A stretch of 64,000 nucleotides of DNA. Source: Isoptericola luteus. GTDB taxonomy: Bacteria > Actinomycetota > Actinomycetes > Actinomycetales > Cellulomonadaceae. The notes below the pieces were generated by a model. The model searched no databases and was not told where the DNA came from. It saw only the letters and a list, made by a program, of their open reading frames with translations. Both the position numbers and the translations under genes were made by a program. Location of the stretch: positions 1-64,000 of the forward strand of contig NZ_JAIXCQ010000006.1 in assembly GCF_020297055.1 (NCBI RefSeq). Reading direction: 5' to 3'. This document shows, piece by piece, positions 53,253-61,046 of this stretch; positions within the stretch are counted from its first letter, which is position 1; every line of letters starts with the position of its first letter.

Positions 53253-53402
53253 GTGCTGCACACCGCCGTCCAGGTCGCCCAGGAGGCCACCGAGCACGCT
53301 GAGACGATCAACCCGATCGCTCTCGGTGGGCTCGCCTTCGGTGGGCTCGTCGCCGCGCTCCTGGTGACGTACGCCTTCCGCAACGTCGCCAACCGCCACT
53401 GA
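53253..53402 (+). CDS. Small single-span membrane protein
   Basis: 49-aa peptide starting at GTG 53253, 5 nt after CAGGAGG. Residues about 1-20 are amphipathic (Gln/Glu/His), 21-42 a transmembrane helix ([23 protein letters not shown]), and the end RNVANRH is basic. Small membrane peptides of this type sit between proA and nadD in related actinobacteria as far as I recall; the function is unknown. Good ribosome binding site, codon use and a membrane helix support a real gene. Confidence 0.75.
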   Translation: MLHTAVQVAQEATEHAETINPIALGGLAFGGLVAALLVTYAFRNVANRH

Positions 53403-53421
53403 CGACGGCGGTCCGGCCAGC

Positions 53422-54039
53422 GTGAGCCAGCCGACGTCCGGTGAGCGGCGTCCCCGTCTCGGGGTGATGGGCGGGACGTTCGACCCGATCCACCACGGGC
53501 ACCTCGTCGCCGCCTCCGAGGCGGCGTCGGTGCTCGACCTCGACGAGGTCGTCTTCGTGCCCACCGGGAAGCCCACCTTCAAGCAGCACCAGCGGGTCAC
53601 CGCCGCCGAGGACCGGTACCTCATGACCGTGATCGCCACGGCGGCCAACCCGCAGTTCACCGTGAGCCGGGTCGACATCGACCGCCCCGGGCTCACCTAC
53701 ACGGTGGACACCCTCCGCGACCTGCACGCCCAGCACCCCGACGCCGACCTGTACTTCATCAGCGGCGCCGACGCGATCGAGCAGATCCTCACGTGGAAGG
53801 ATGCGGCGCAGCTGTGGGAGATGGCACACTTCGTGGCTGTCACGCGGCCGGGGCACCAGCTCACGGTCGACGGTCTGCCCGCCGACGGGGTGACGACGCT
53901 CGAGGTGCCGGCGCTCGCCATCTCCTCGACCGACTGCCGTCGTCGCGCGCAGGCAGGTCAGCCGGTGTGGTATCTGGTGCCGGACGGCGTGGTCCAGTAC
54001 ATCGCCAAGCACGGTCTGTATCGAGGTCTCGATGAGTGA
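53422..54039 (+). CDS. nadD: Nicotinate-nucleotide adenylyltransferase
   Basis: Forms nicotinic acid adenine dinucleotide in NAD synthesis. The 205-aa nucleotidyltransferase has [21 protein letters not shown] (HxGH motif), [13 protein letters not shown] and the late [21 protein letters not shown] (ISSTxxR). GTG 53422 has no strong Shine-Dalgarno and may be coupled to the small gene 19 nt upstream. The stop overlaps the next start by 8 nt. Confidence 0.93.
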   Translation: MSQPTSGERRPRLGVMGGTFDPIHHGHLVAASEAASVLDLDEVVFVPTGKPTFKQHQRVTAAEDRYLMTVIATAANPQFTVSRVDIDRPGLTYTVDTLRDLHAQHPDADLYFISGADAIEQILTWKDAAQLWEMAHFVAVTRPGHQLTVDGLPADGVTTLEVPALAISSTDCRRRAQAGQPVWYLVPDGVVQYIAKHGLYRGLDE

Positions 54040-55210
54040 CAACAATCCGTCCCGCCCGCTGACCCGCCGCGAGATTCGCGAGCGGGAGCAGGCCGCCGCC
54101 GCGCGCGCAGCAGCCGCCGCGCCCGCCGGGGGAGGGGTGGACCCGCGGTCCGCGGCGCCGGCCGCCCCACCGAACCAGCACGCGCCGGCTCCTCAGCCGC
54201 GTGGCTACGGAGCGCCCGCCGCGCAGCCCCCGGCCGCCCCGCCGCCGTCACGCCGGTCGCTGCGCGAGCAGTCGCCGGAGCCGTCGTACGGTGCGTCGGC
54301 GCCCGTCGTGCGCCCGCCGTCCGCCACGGGAGGCATGCGCGGTCTCGACGAGACCGGGCGGCTCACGCCGATCCAGCGGTCCCCGGAGCCCGGTGCGGGG
54401 CGCGGCAGCGCCCCGTCCGCGAGGCCGTCGTCCCCGCCGCCCGCGCAGCCCGGCCTCCGCGGCCCGTCGCAGCCGGGCCCCGGCGCGTCGTCGGGCCCCT
54501 CGACGGGCCCGCGCGACCCGTCGGCGTGGCGCTCGGCGAGTGCTTTCGGCACCGGCGCCTCCGCGGCGGCCCCTGCCGCCCCCGCGGCGATGCCACCCTC
54601 GTCGCCCCCCGCCGGGCCGGCCCTCCCCGGCGGCTCCGACGCCCCCGCGGCCCCGTCCCGCCGCTCGCCGTTCGGTTCGACGCGCGACGCGTCGCCGTTC
54701 GGGTCCGCAACGTCCAGCCCGTCGGCGTCGGCGCCGGCGAGCGTGGCTCCGCCTGCCTTCCCCGGCGCGTCGTCCGGCGCGCCCGGCGGCGCGGCCGCCA
54801 CGTCGGCGGGTGCTCGCGCCACCGACGCGTCGTCCGCCCCGGCCCTGCCGTGGGCCACCACCTCGACGGAACGCCCGTCCGCGCCCCCGCCCGCGGTAGC
54901 GCCGACGTCCGCCGAGCCGCGTCCCGCCACCGCCTCCCCGTTCGACGCCCTCGTCGGCGCGGAGCAGCCGGTCCGCGCCCGGTCCGGCGCCCAGGCCTCG
55001 CCGGAGGCCGACGACGACGACTGGGAGGAGCCCGAGTCGTCGTACACCTGGCTGCACTACATCGTCCTCGTCGTGGTGGCGTTCGTGCTGGGGCTGCTGC
55101 TGTGGAAGCTGCTGCTCGGCGGCGACGAGCCCGAGCCGTTCGAGGCGAACACGGCCTCGACCGCCGGCACGTCCTCCATCCTCACCCACCTTCCCGAAGG
55201 AGCTGCATGA
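54032..55210 (+). CDS. Pro/Ala/Ser-rich protein with one C-terminal membrane helix
   Basis: 392 aa, not recognised. The conserved-looking start [19 protein letters not shown] is a basic helix. About 300 disordered residues follow, rich in Pro, Ala and Ser, with recurring SPFGS/SPFD and RRSLRE motifs. [26 protein letters not shown] membrane segment lies at about 341-364, with a short acidic outer tail. It overlaps nadD by 8 nt and rsfS by 4 nt, so it is co-translated with both. Similar disordered proteins occupy this slot in related genomes as far as I recall; function unknown. Confidence 0.75.
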   Translation: MSDNNPSRPLTRREIREREQAAAARAAAAAPAGGGVDPRSAAPAAPPNQHAPAPQPRGYGAPAAQPPAAPPPSRRSLREQSPEPSYGASAPVVRPPSATGGMRGLDETGRLTPIQRSPEPGAGRGSAPSARPSSPPPAQPGLRGPSQPGPGASSGPSTGPRDPSAWRSASAFGTGASAAAPAAPAAMPPSSPPAGPALPGGSDAPAAPSRRSPFGSTRDASPFGSATSSPSASAPASVAPPAFPGASSGAPGGAAATSAGARATDASSAPALPWATTSTERPSAPPPAVAPTSAEPRPATASPFDALVGAEQPVRARSGAQASPEADDDDWEEPESSYTWLHYIVLVVVAFVLGLLLWKLLLGGDEPEPFEANTASTAGTSSILTHLPEGAA

Positions 55211-55653
55211 CCGCCAGCGACCGCGCGCTCGAGCTGGCCGTCGTGGCCGCCCGCGCCGCCTCGGACCGCAAGGCCCAGGAGATCATCGCCCTCGACGTGA
55301 GCGAGCAGCTCGTCCTGACGGACGTCTTCCTCATCGCGTCGGGAACCAACGAACGACAGGTCTCGGCGATCGTCGACGCCGTCGAGGAGGCGATGATCCG
55401 CGCGGGCGCCAAGCCGATCCGCCGGGAGGGCAAGGCACAGGCCCGCTGGGTGCTGCTCGACTTCGGCGACGTGGTCGTGCACGTCCAGCACGCCGAGGAC
55501 CGCGTGTACTACGCGCTCGAGCGGCTCTGGAAGGACTGCCCGCTCGTCGAGCTGCCCGAGGACGCGCGGGGCGGTGACGGCGAGGCCGCGGACGAGGAGT
55601 TCGGCGGCGGCACCGGCGACGGGGCGATCCGTCTCGCCGGCGACGAGCAGTGA
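55207..55653 (+). CDS. rsfS: Ribosomal silencing factor RsfS
   Basis: 148-aa protein that binds L14 and blocks 50S/30S joining during starvation. The sequence DVSEQLVLTDVFLIASGTNERQVSAIVDAVEE and ARWVLLDFGDVVVHVQHAEDRVYYALERLWKDCP is diagnostic. A Gly/Asp/Glu-rich tail of about 30 residues follows. ATG 55207 has AAGGAG and overlaps the preceding stop (ATGA). The stop overlaps the phosphatase start (GTGA). Confidence 0.95.
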   Translation: MTASDRALELAVVAARAASDRKAQEIIALDVSEQLVLTDVFLIASGTNERQVSAIVDAVEEAMIRAGAKPIRREGKAQARWVLLDFGDVVVHVQHAEDRVYYALERLWKDCPLVELPEDARGGDGEAADEEFGGGTGDGAIRLAGDEQ

Positions 55654-56339
55654 CGGCGGGCACCGTCGTCCTGGTGCGGCACGGCCGCACCGCCTACAAC
55701 GCGACCCTGCGGCTGCAGGGGCAGATCGACATCCCGCTGGACGACGTCGGCCGCTGGCAGGCGGCCGAGGGCGCTGCGGCGCTCGCCTCGTCCCACCGCG
55801 CGGACCGCATCGTCACGTCCGACCTGACCCGGGCCGCGGACACGGCGGCCGCGTACGCGGCCTCCTACGGCGGGCCGGTCGTCCAGACGGACGCCCGGCT
55901 GCGCGAGCGCAGCTTCGGTGCCTGGGAGGGACTGCTGGCCTCCGAGATCCGTGAGAGCTGGCCCGACGAGTACGACGCGTGGCGTCGTGGGGCGGAGCCC
56001 GCCGCCGCCGGCGCCGAGTCGAAGGCGGACGTCGCCGCGCGGATGCTCGCGGCGGTGGCCGAGCACGCCGAGTCGATGGGCGAGGACGAGACGCTCGTCC
56101 TCGTCTCCCACGGCGCGGCGATCTCGCTCGGCGTGACGGCGTTGCTCGGGCTCGACGCCACCGCCTGGCGCGGGCTGTCGGGCATGCACAACGTGCACTG
56201 GTCCCACCTGCACCGCGCGGCGGCCGGGGCCACGCCGTCCTGGCGGCTGGTGGCGCACAACGTGGGCGCGGGCTACCCGATCGACCACTGGCAGGCCGGT
56301 CCGGACTGGAATTTGGAACCTGGGCCCGAGTCTGCCTAA
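55650..56339 (+). CDS. Histidine phosphatase (phosphoglycerate mutase-like)
   Basis: 229-aa phosphohistidine phosphatase-superfamily enzyme. The catalytic VVLVRHGRTAYNATLRLQGQIDIPLDDVG (RHG) and the second His in LVLVSHGAAISLGV are intact, as is the Glu-containing RERSFGAWEG. The substrate is unknown; glucosyl-3-phosphoglycerate phosphatase and other sugar phosphate phosphatases share this pattern. GTG 55650 overlaps rsfS by 4 nt. Its stop TAA is part of the -10 element for tRNA-Ala. Confidence 0.9.
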   Translation: MTAGTVVLVRHGRTAYNATLRLQGQIDIPLDDVGRWQAAEGAAALASSHRADRIVTSDLTRAADTAAAYAASYGGPVVQTDARLRERSFGAWEGLLASEIRESWPDEYDAWRRGAEPAAAGAESKADVAARMLAAVAEHAESMGEDETLVLVSHGAAISLGVTALLGLDATAWRGLSGMHNVHWSHLHRAAAGATPSWRLVAHNVGAGYPIDHWQAGPDWNLEPGPESA

Positions 56340-56342
56340 GAT
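56313..56342 (+). promoter_or_regulatory. tRNA-Ala promoter
   Basis: TTGGAA (56313-56318) and TAAGAT (56337-56342) with an 18-bp spacer, inside the end of the phosphatase gene whose stop codon is part of the -10. Transcription would start about 80 nt before the tRNA. Confidence 0.6.
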
Positions 56343-56429
56343 ATCGACGTTCCAAGGGGCGGTAGCCCCCAGGAACCCACCGAACCAGGCATTGTGCACC
56401 GGACTCGTCCGTGCGGAGCGCGGGTTCTC

Positions 56430-56505
56430 GGGGCTGTGGCGCAGCTGGTAGCGCACCTGCATGGCATGCAGGGGGTCAGGGGTTCGAGTCCCCTCAGCTC
56501 CACCA
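56430..56505 (+). tRNA. tRNA-Ala (GGC anticodon)
   Basis: 76-nt cloverleaf with encoded CCA. Acceptor GGGGCTG pairs with CAGCTCC (one G-U), the D-stem is GCGC/GCGC, and the anticodon stem CCTGC/GCAGG has the loop ATGGCAT, giving anticodon GGC (Ala, GCC codons). The T-arm is AGGGGTTCGAGTCCCCT. A hairpin terminator with a short T-run follows 16 nt later. Confidence 0.97.
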
Positions 56506-56521
56506 CGTGGGAAGTGTGAAG

Positions 56522-56548
56522 ATGCCCCGCCGGATGGCGGGGCATTTT
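56522..56548 (+). terminator. tRNA-Ala terminator
   Basis: ATGCCCCGCC-GGAT-GGCGGGGCAT followed by TTT; a perfect 10-bp stem. Confidence 0.85.
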
Positions 56549-56577
56549 CGCGTTCCGGACCGGTGACGGCGCTGCCG

Positions 56578-58620
56578 TCACCGGACGCCGGGAGCGTCAC
56601 CCGAAGTCACTCGACGTCGTGACGGTCTCCGGCGATCGGGACACCGGAGATGCCTGCCGGGACGCGCGTGCCGTACCGCCGCCGGTGACGCCTCGGGTGT
56701 CGTGCAGCAGCCGCATCGCGTTGGCGATGACCACGAGCACCGAGGCCTCGTGCACGAGCATGCCGACGACATGGTCACCCCGCCGGCGAAGACGCCGGCC
56801 AGCAGCAGCACCACGGTGACCAGGGCGATCACGATGTTCTGCCGCATCACCGCCACCGTCCGCCGGGCCAGGCCGACGGCCTCCGGGAGCCGGAGCAGCG
56901 TGTCACTCATCAGGGCGATGTCGGCGGTCTCGACCGCTACGGCCGACCCGGCAGCCCCCATCGCCACACCGATGTCCGCGATGGCGAGCGCTGGAGCGTC
57001 GTTGACGCCGTCGCCAACCATGGCCACGGTGTGGCCCTGCCGCTGGAGCCGCGCGACCACCTCCAGCTTGTCCTCGGGGAGCAGGGAGGCGTGGATCTCG
57101 TCGATCCCGGTGGCCGCCCCGACCGCGTCGGCCACCCGCCGGGTGTCCCCGGTGAGCATGACCACCGTGTCCACGCCGGCCCGGTGCAGCCGGGCGACCA
57201 TCTCGGGCGCGTCCGGGCGGATCCGGTCGGCGACCGCGACCACGCCGATCACCGCGTCGTCGACGGCCACGATCATCGGCGTCCTGCCCTCGGCGGCCAG
57301 GAGCTCTGCGGCCCGCGCGCCGCTGCTGCCGGCGATGCCGTGCTGGACCAGCAGCGACAGGTTGCCGACCAGCACCCGGCGGCCGTCGACGTCGGCCACG
57401 ACGCCCTTGCCGGGAACCGGGGTGACGGCAGCGGGGGCGCCCCGGGGGCCGACCCCTTCGGCCCGGGCGGTCTCCAGGACGGGGCGGGCCAGGGGATGCT
57501 CGGAGCCGGCCTCCGCGGCGGCGGCCCAGCGCAGGACGTCCGCGCGTCGTGCAGCGGGGTCCAGGACGACGACGTCGGTCAGCCGGGGACGTCCCTCCGT
57601 CAGGGTGCCGGTCTTGTCCAGGGCGACCGCCGAGATCTTCGCCGACGTCTCCAGGAACTCGCCGCCCTTGATGAGGATGCCGTGGCGGGCCGCGCGGCCG
57701 ATCCCGGCCACGACCGCCACCGGGACGGAGATCACCAGGGCCCCGGGGCAGCCGATGACCAGCAGCGTCAGGGCCAGCACCACGTCGCCCGAGACCAGCC
57801 CGGACACGAGCGCCAGCACGATCACCGCGGGGGTGTACCAGCGGGAGAAGCGGTCCATGAACGCCTGGGTGCGGGCCTTGGCGTCCTGGGCCTCCTCCAC
57901 CCGGTGGATGATCCGGGCCAGGGTGGTGTCGGCGCCCACGCCGGTGGCTCGTACCTGCAGGAACCCGCCGCCGGAGACGGTGCCGGCGAAGACCTGGTCA
58001 CCCACCGACTTCTCCACCGGCACGGACTCGCCGGTGATCGTGGCCTCGTCCACGGCGCCGGTGCCGGAGACGACCAGGCCGTCGACGGGGACCTTGGCGC
58101 CGTTCTTGACGAGGACGGTCTCTCCCGTGCGCACCTGCGCGGCGGGAACCTCCTGCTGCTCGCCGTCGCGGACGACGATCGCGAGCGCCGGGGCGACGGC
58201 GACCAGCTCGGCCAGCGCCGAGCGCGTCTTGGCCACGGTGGTGGCTTCCAGGGCGTGGCCCACCCCGAACAGGAACGTGACCGCCGCGGCCTCCCAGAAG
58301 TTGCCGATGGCCACCGCGCCGACGGCCGCGACCGTGACGAGCAGGTCGATGCCGACGACCCTGGCAGCCAGCGCGCGAACCGCGTCGACCGCGATCCCGT
58401 AGCCGGCGACCACGGCCGCGGCGATCATGAACGCGTCGCCGAGCGTGAAGGCCGCGGCGTGCGTGGCGTGGGCTCCGGCGTCGAGCCACCACTGCGTGCC
58501 GAGGGTGGCGTCGGCGGCGCCTCCGCCCAGCCGCTGGAGGCTGAACGAGACGAGGATGAGGACGCCGGACACGACGGGCACCGACCACTTCCCGTGGACC
58601 CGTCCCAGGAGCCTGCTCAT
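56578..58620 (-). CDS. Heavy-metal translocating P-type ATPase (frameshifted C-terminus)
   Basis: P1B-type metal pump, 680 aa as encoded. The actuator has TGESVPVEKS, the P domain has DKTGTLTEG (phosphorylated Asp) and MVGDGVNDAPALAIADIGVAMG, and the ion-site helix reads IGCPGALVIS, a CPG rather than the usual CPC. There is no N-terminal HMA domain; one is encoded separately upstream. At about residue 618 (near 56766) the frame changes: after GVTM the encoded SSACSCTRPRC replaces the expected helix. One extra base would restore VGMLVHEASVLVVIANAMRLLHDTRG and a stop at 56597. Either a real disruption or a sequencing error. ATG 58620 follows AAAGG. Metal is probably Zn2+/Cd2+/Pb2+ or Cu+, undecided. 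Confidence 0.88.
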   Translation of the reverse strand: MSRLLGRVHGKWSVPVVSGVLILVSFSLQRLGGGAADATLGTQWWLDAGAHATHAAAFTLGDAFMIAAAVVAGYGIAVDAVRALAARVVGIDLLVTVAAVGAVAIGNFWEAAAVTFLFGVGHALEATTVAKTRSALAELVAVAPALAIVVRDGEQQEVPAAQVRTGETVLVKNGAKVPVDGLVVSGTGAVDEATITGESVPVEKSVGDQVFAGTVSGGGFLQVRATGVGADTTLARIIHRVEEAQDAKARTQAFMDRFSRWYTPAVIVLALVSGLVSGDVVLALTLLVIGCPGALVISVPVAVVAGIGRAARHGILIKGGEFLETSAKISAVALDKTGTLTEGRPRLTDVVVLDPAARRADVLRWAAAAEAGSEHPLARPVLETARAEGVGPRGAPAAVTPVPGKGVVADVDGRRVLVGNLSLLVQHGIAGSSGARAAELLAAEGRTPMIVAVDDAVIGVVAVADRIRPDAPEMVARLHRAGVDTVVMLTGDTRRVADAVGAATGIDEIHASLLPEDKLEVVARLQRQGHTVAMVGDGVNDAPALAIADIGVAMGAAGSAVAVETADIALMSDTLLRLPEAVGLARRTVAVMRQNIVIALVTVVLLLAGVFAGGVTMSSACSCTRPRCSWSSPTRCGCCTTPEASPAAVRHARPGRHLRCPDRRRPSRRRVTSGDAPGVR

Positions 58621-58678
58621 TGCGATACGAACCTTTCTGCACGGGGCCGGCGGACCGGCGCGGAGGACCTTCGCTGCG

Positions 58679-58921
58679 TCAGAAGGCGGCGGGAGCGGCC
58701 CGGTAGCCCGCCTTCGCGACGGCGGCGACGAGGTCGTCGACCGAGGCTCGCCGGGCGTCATGGTCGACCTCGATGCGGGCGGAGGCGAAGTGCACCCGCA
58801 CGTGCTCGACCCCCGGCAGCCGACCGACCTGCTTCTCGATCTTGGCCACGCAGGAGGGGCAGGAGAAGCCCTCCGCGCGGAGGACGGTGTGCGTGGTGCG
58901 CGTGGTGGACATGGCGGTCAT
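58679..58921 (-). CDS. HMA-domain metallochaperone
   Basis: 80-aa heavy-metal-associated domain protein. VLRAEGFSCPSCVAKIEKQVGRLPGVEHVRVHFASARIEVDHD is a full HMA fold with the metal-binding CPSC. It ends VAAVAKAGYRAAPAAF, as in MerP/CopZ. It probably hands metal to the ATPase encoded 58 nt downstream, which lacks its own HMA domain. ATG 58921 follows AAGGG; ATG 58912 is a possible shorter start. Divergent from the Crp/Fnr gene with an FNR-like palindrome between. Confidence 0.88.
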   Translation of the reverse strand: MTAMSTTRTTHTVLRAEGFSCPSCVAKIEKQVGRLPGVEHVRVHFASARIEVDHDARRASVDDLVAAVAKAGYRAAPAAF

Positions 58922-58988
58922 GGTGGAGCCCTTCTCGTGATCTTCCGTGGTGATGCCTTCACGGTAGGAGCGCCGTGGCGCGAAGTCC

Positions 58989-59002
58989 TTGACCTGGATC
59001 AA
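58989..59002. promoter_or_regulatory. FNR/Crp-like operator
   Basis: TTGAC-CTGG-ATCAA, close to the FNR box TTGAT-N4-ATCAA. It lies centred 38 bp upstream of the crp start codon and 74 bp upstream of the HMA start, in the divergent control region. Confidence 0.7.
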
Positions 59003-59021
59003 GTCCGCGGCCGGCGAGGGC

Positions 59022-59027
59022 TACGCT
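59022..59027 (+). promoter_or_regulatory. -10 element of leaderless crp-like gene
   Basis: TACGCT, 6 nt before the ATG at 59034. Confidence 0.6.
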
Positions 59028-59033
59028 CGGGAC

Positions 59034-59717
59034 ATGCCCGACGGCGACCTGTGCGTCACCCGCGTCCCGATCTTCCAGGGCCTCACGCCGACCGAACAGC
59101 GCCGGGTCGCCGACCTGGCCCGGCCGCTGGTCGTGCACGAGGGAGAGGTCGTCTACGCGCCCGGACAACCGGTCTCCCGGCTGCTGGTCATGCACAGCGG
59201 GCGGCTCAAGGTGAGCCACGCCGCCGCCAACGGTCAGGAGCAGATCCTGCGCACGGTGACCGGCGGGGACGTCGTCGGCGAACGGTCCTTCCTCACCGGC
59301 GATCGTCCGAGCGACCTCGCCGTGGCGCTCGAGGACAGCAGGATGTGCGTCTTCGAGCATGCCGACCTCGCCGGCCTGATCCGCGACTACCCCGACATCA
59401 GTCAGCGGATGCTGCGGACGCTCTCCGACCGGCTCTGGTCCGTGGAGCGTCTTCTGGCCGCCATCACGTCCAGCGACGTCGGCGCCCGGGTCGCGGCCTA
59501 CCTCCTGGACCTGCCCGGCAGCTTCCGGGACGGGGCGGCCACGGTGCGGCTGCCGATGGCGAAGCAGGAGGTCGCGGCCTACCTCGGCACGACGCCCGAG
59601 ACCTTGAGCCGCCGCCTCGCGGCGCTCTCCGCGGCCGGTCTCGTCGAGCTCCACGGCCGACGCGACATCACGATCCTCGACGTCGACGGGCTCGAGCGCG
59701 CCGCCACCCCTCGGTAG
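59034..59717 (+). CDS. Crp/Fnr family transcriptional regulator
   Basis: 227-aa regulator. The cyclic-nucleotide-binding-like beta-barrel runs over about 10-125 (VPIFQGLTPTEQRRVADLAR ... GGDVVGERSFLTGDRPSDLAVALED). The dimer helix follows, and the HTH reads MAKQEVAAYLGTTPETLSRRLAALSAAGLVEL. Only two Cys (Cys7 and one in RMCVFEH) are present, so a four-Cys iron-sulfur cluster as in FNR is unlikely. ATG 59034 follows TACGCT by 6 nt. It probably controls the divergent HMA-ATPase operon and itself through the box at 58989-59002. A 70-bp near-copy of its interior lies at 60913-60982. Confidence 0.9.
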   Translation: MPDGDLCVTRVPIFQGLTPTEQRRVADLARPLVVHEGEVVYAPGQPVSRLLVMHSGRLKVSHAAANGQEQILRTVTGGDVVGERSFLTGDRPSDLAVALEDSRMCVFEHADLAGLIRDYPDISQRMLRTLSDRLWSVERLLAAITSSDVGARVAAYLLDLPGSFRDGAATVRLPMAKQEVAAYLGTTPETLSRRLAALSAAGLVELHGRRDITILDVDGLERAATPR

Positions 59718-59946
59718 CGAGCTTTGCACACGTCGTCGACGGAGGCGGCCGGCCGGCTGACGGCAGGGGAGACCAGGTCCGGGGCTTGAGACGTGGGGAC
59801 GGACCGGCGGCGACGGGAACGGACCGGGCGGCGCTGCGCGTCGTCGCTCCCCGCCCTTGCGGAGAACACGACAGGCCGCCCCCGGCCCGGAGGCGACCCG
59901 TCGCGTCGGGGCTTCGCGTGCCGCGCGCCTCGACCTCGGTGCGTGC
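59718..59946. other. Non-coding gap
   Basis: 229 nt after the Crp gene. No gene, promoter or strong hairpin that I can support; the fragment is convergent between the regulator and the truncated gene. Confidence 0.5.
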
Positions 59947-60882
59947 TCAGCGCATGTTCGCCCTGCGCACCAGCACGAGCGAGGCGCCGACGCCAAGGAG
60001 CGCCACCGCCGCCGCCGGGATGGCGGGGACGACGCAGAGCTCGGGCGCCGACGCCGGGTGGATGCGGTCCGACACGTCGACGAACCAGGTGTCGCCCCGC
60101 GTCGCGGCGCAGCCCTCGGAGTCGCCGTCCACGCGGGTGACGTTCTCGGACAGGTAGAGGCAGTGTCCGCCGTCGACGGTCACCGGTGCGCCGGCCGGGA
60201 GCACGTTCCCCTGGTCGTCGACGTAGCCCCTGTCCGTGAGGAACTCCGCGAGCTCCGGCAGGTTGTCCGCGGTGCCCTCACCCACGTGCTCGGCGAGGTA
60301 GGCCTCGACGTCGGCGGCGTCCTGCACCAGCCCGAGGACCTGGTCCGCGACGGCGCGCGCGGTGGTGCTCAGCGACGAGAGGTCGTCCGACCAGCTCCGC
60401 AGCGCGAGCAGGTCCGCCGCGCCGAGGACAGGTGCGGCCTCGTCCGCGAGCCCTTCGAGCGTGCCCTCGAGATCGGCCAGCTCCGTGGCGCGCAGAGCCT
60501 CGTACCCGGCCGTCTGACCCACGACGACCGCGGACGGCAGGGGCTCGAGGTCCGTGGCGATCTCGATGGGGTCGCCGAGCGTCATGGTGGTGCCGTCCAC
60601 GCGGCAGGAGACCTGGGCGCCGGTCGGGCGCTCGGACTCCGCGACGTTCACGTTGAGCTGCTTGACACCGTCGCTCGCGTCGAGCGCGACGTGCTGCGTC
60701 TCCGCGCCGTCGAACGTGACCTCGAGCCAGCAGACCCGCTCGGCGGAGGTGACCGTCGTGTCTGCCTGCGGCAGGTCGAAGGTGACGCCGTAGTTGGAGC
60801 GAAACGCCGGGTAGACGAGGGTCTGGTCGGCGTCCGACGGGTTGCCGAGGCGGAGGAGCCCGACACCGTCGACAGGGTCGAA
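59947..60882 (-). pseudogene. 5'-truncated surface/membrane-anchored protein gene
   Basis: An open frame of 311 residues ends at 59947. Its C-terminus has a membrane helix followed by RR (CVVPAIPAAAVALLGVGASLVLVRRANMR), so the protein was exported and anchored. The readable N-terminal part (FDPVDGVGLLRLGNPSDADQ ... FRSNYGVTFDLPQAD) looks like the middle of a domain, with no start codon before GTG 60651 and a TAG directly upstream at 60883-60885. The gene has thus lost its 5' end, or a distal in-frame start is missing. Not recognised as a family. The break lies next to the Crp fragment. Confidence 0.65.
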
Positions 60883-60912
60883 CTACCCAGCGCGGTCATC
60901 GATGACGAGCTT

Positions 60913-60982
60913 CGGTCGTTCCTCACCGGGGATCGTCCGAGCGACCTCGCCGTGGCGCTCGAGGACAGCAGGATGTGCGTCT
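60913..60982 (+). pseudogene. 70-bp fragment of a Crp/Fnr-like gene
   Basis: Matches 59283-59352 (inside the intact crp-like gene) at 68 of 70 bases, in the same orientation, encoding RSFLTGDRPSDLAVALEDSRMCV. Differences are at 60918 and 60930. Similarity stops sharply on both sides. It marks a rearrangement junction between the truncated gene and the MFS gene. Confidence 0.85.
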
Positions 60983-61046
60983 GCGACCGCCCGAGAAGGT
61001 GGGACGGAGCGGCGTCGTCGGTGGCCGGTGGGGTAGGAAGGAGGAC

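Noticed and set aside
56481-56505. tRNA-Ala 3' end as an attachment site
   Set aside because: No second copy of GGTTCGAGTCCCCTCAGCTC was found downstream in the window and no integrase is present, so an att site cannot be supported.
60842-61036. 64-codon frame containing the crp-like fragment as a small gene
   Set aside because: It joins antisense sequence of the truncated gene with the fragment, has no ribosome binding site and ends in non-coding sequence.
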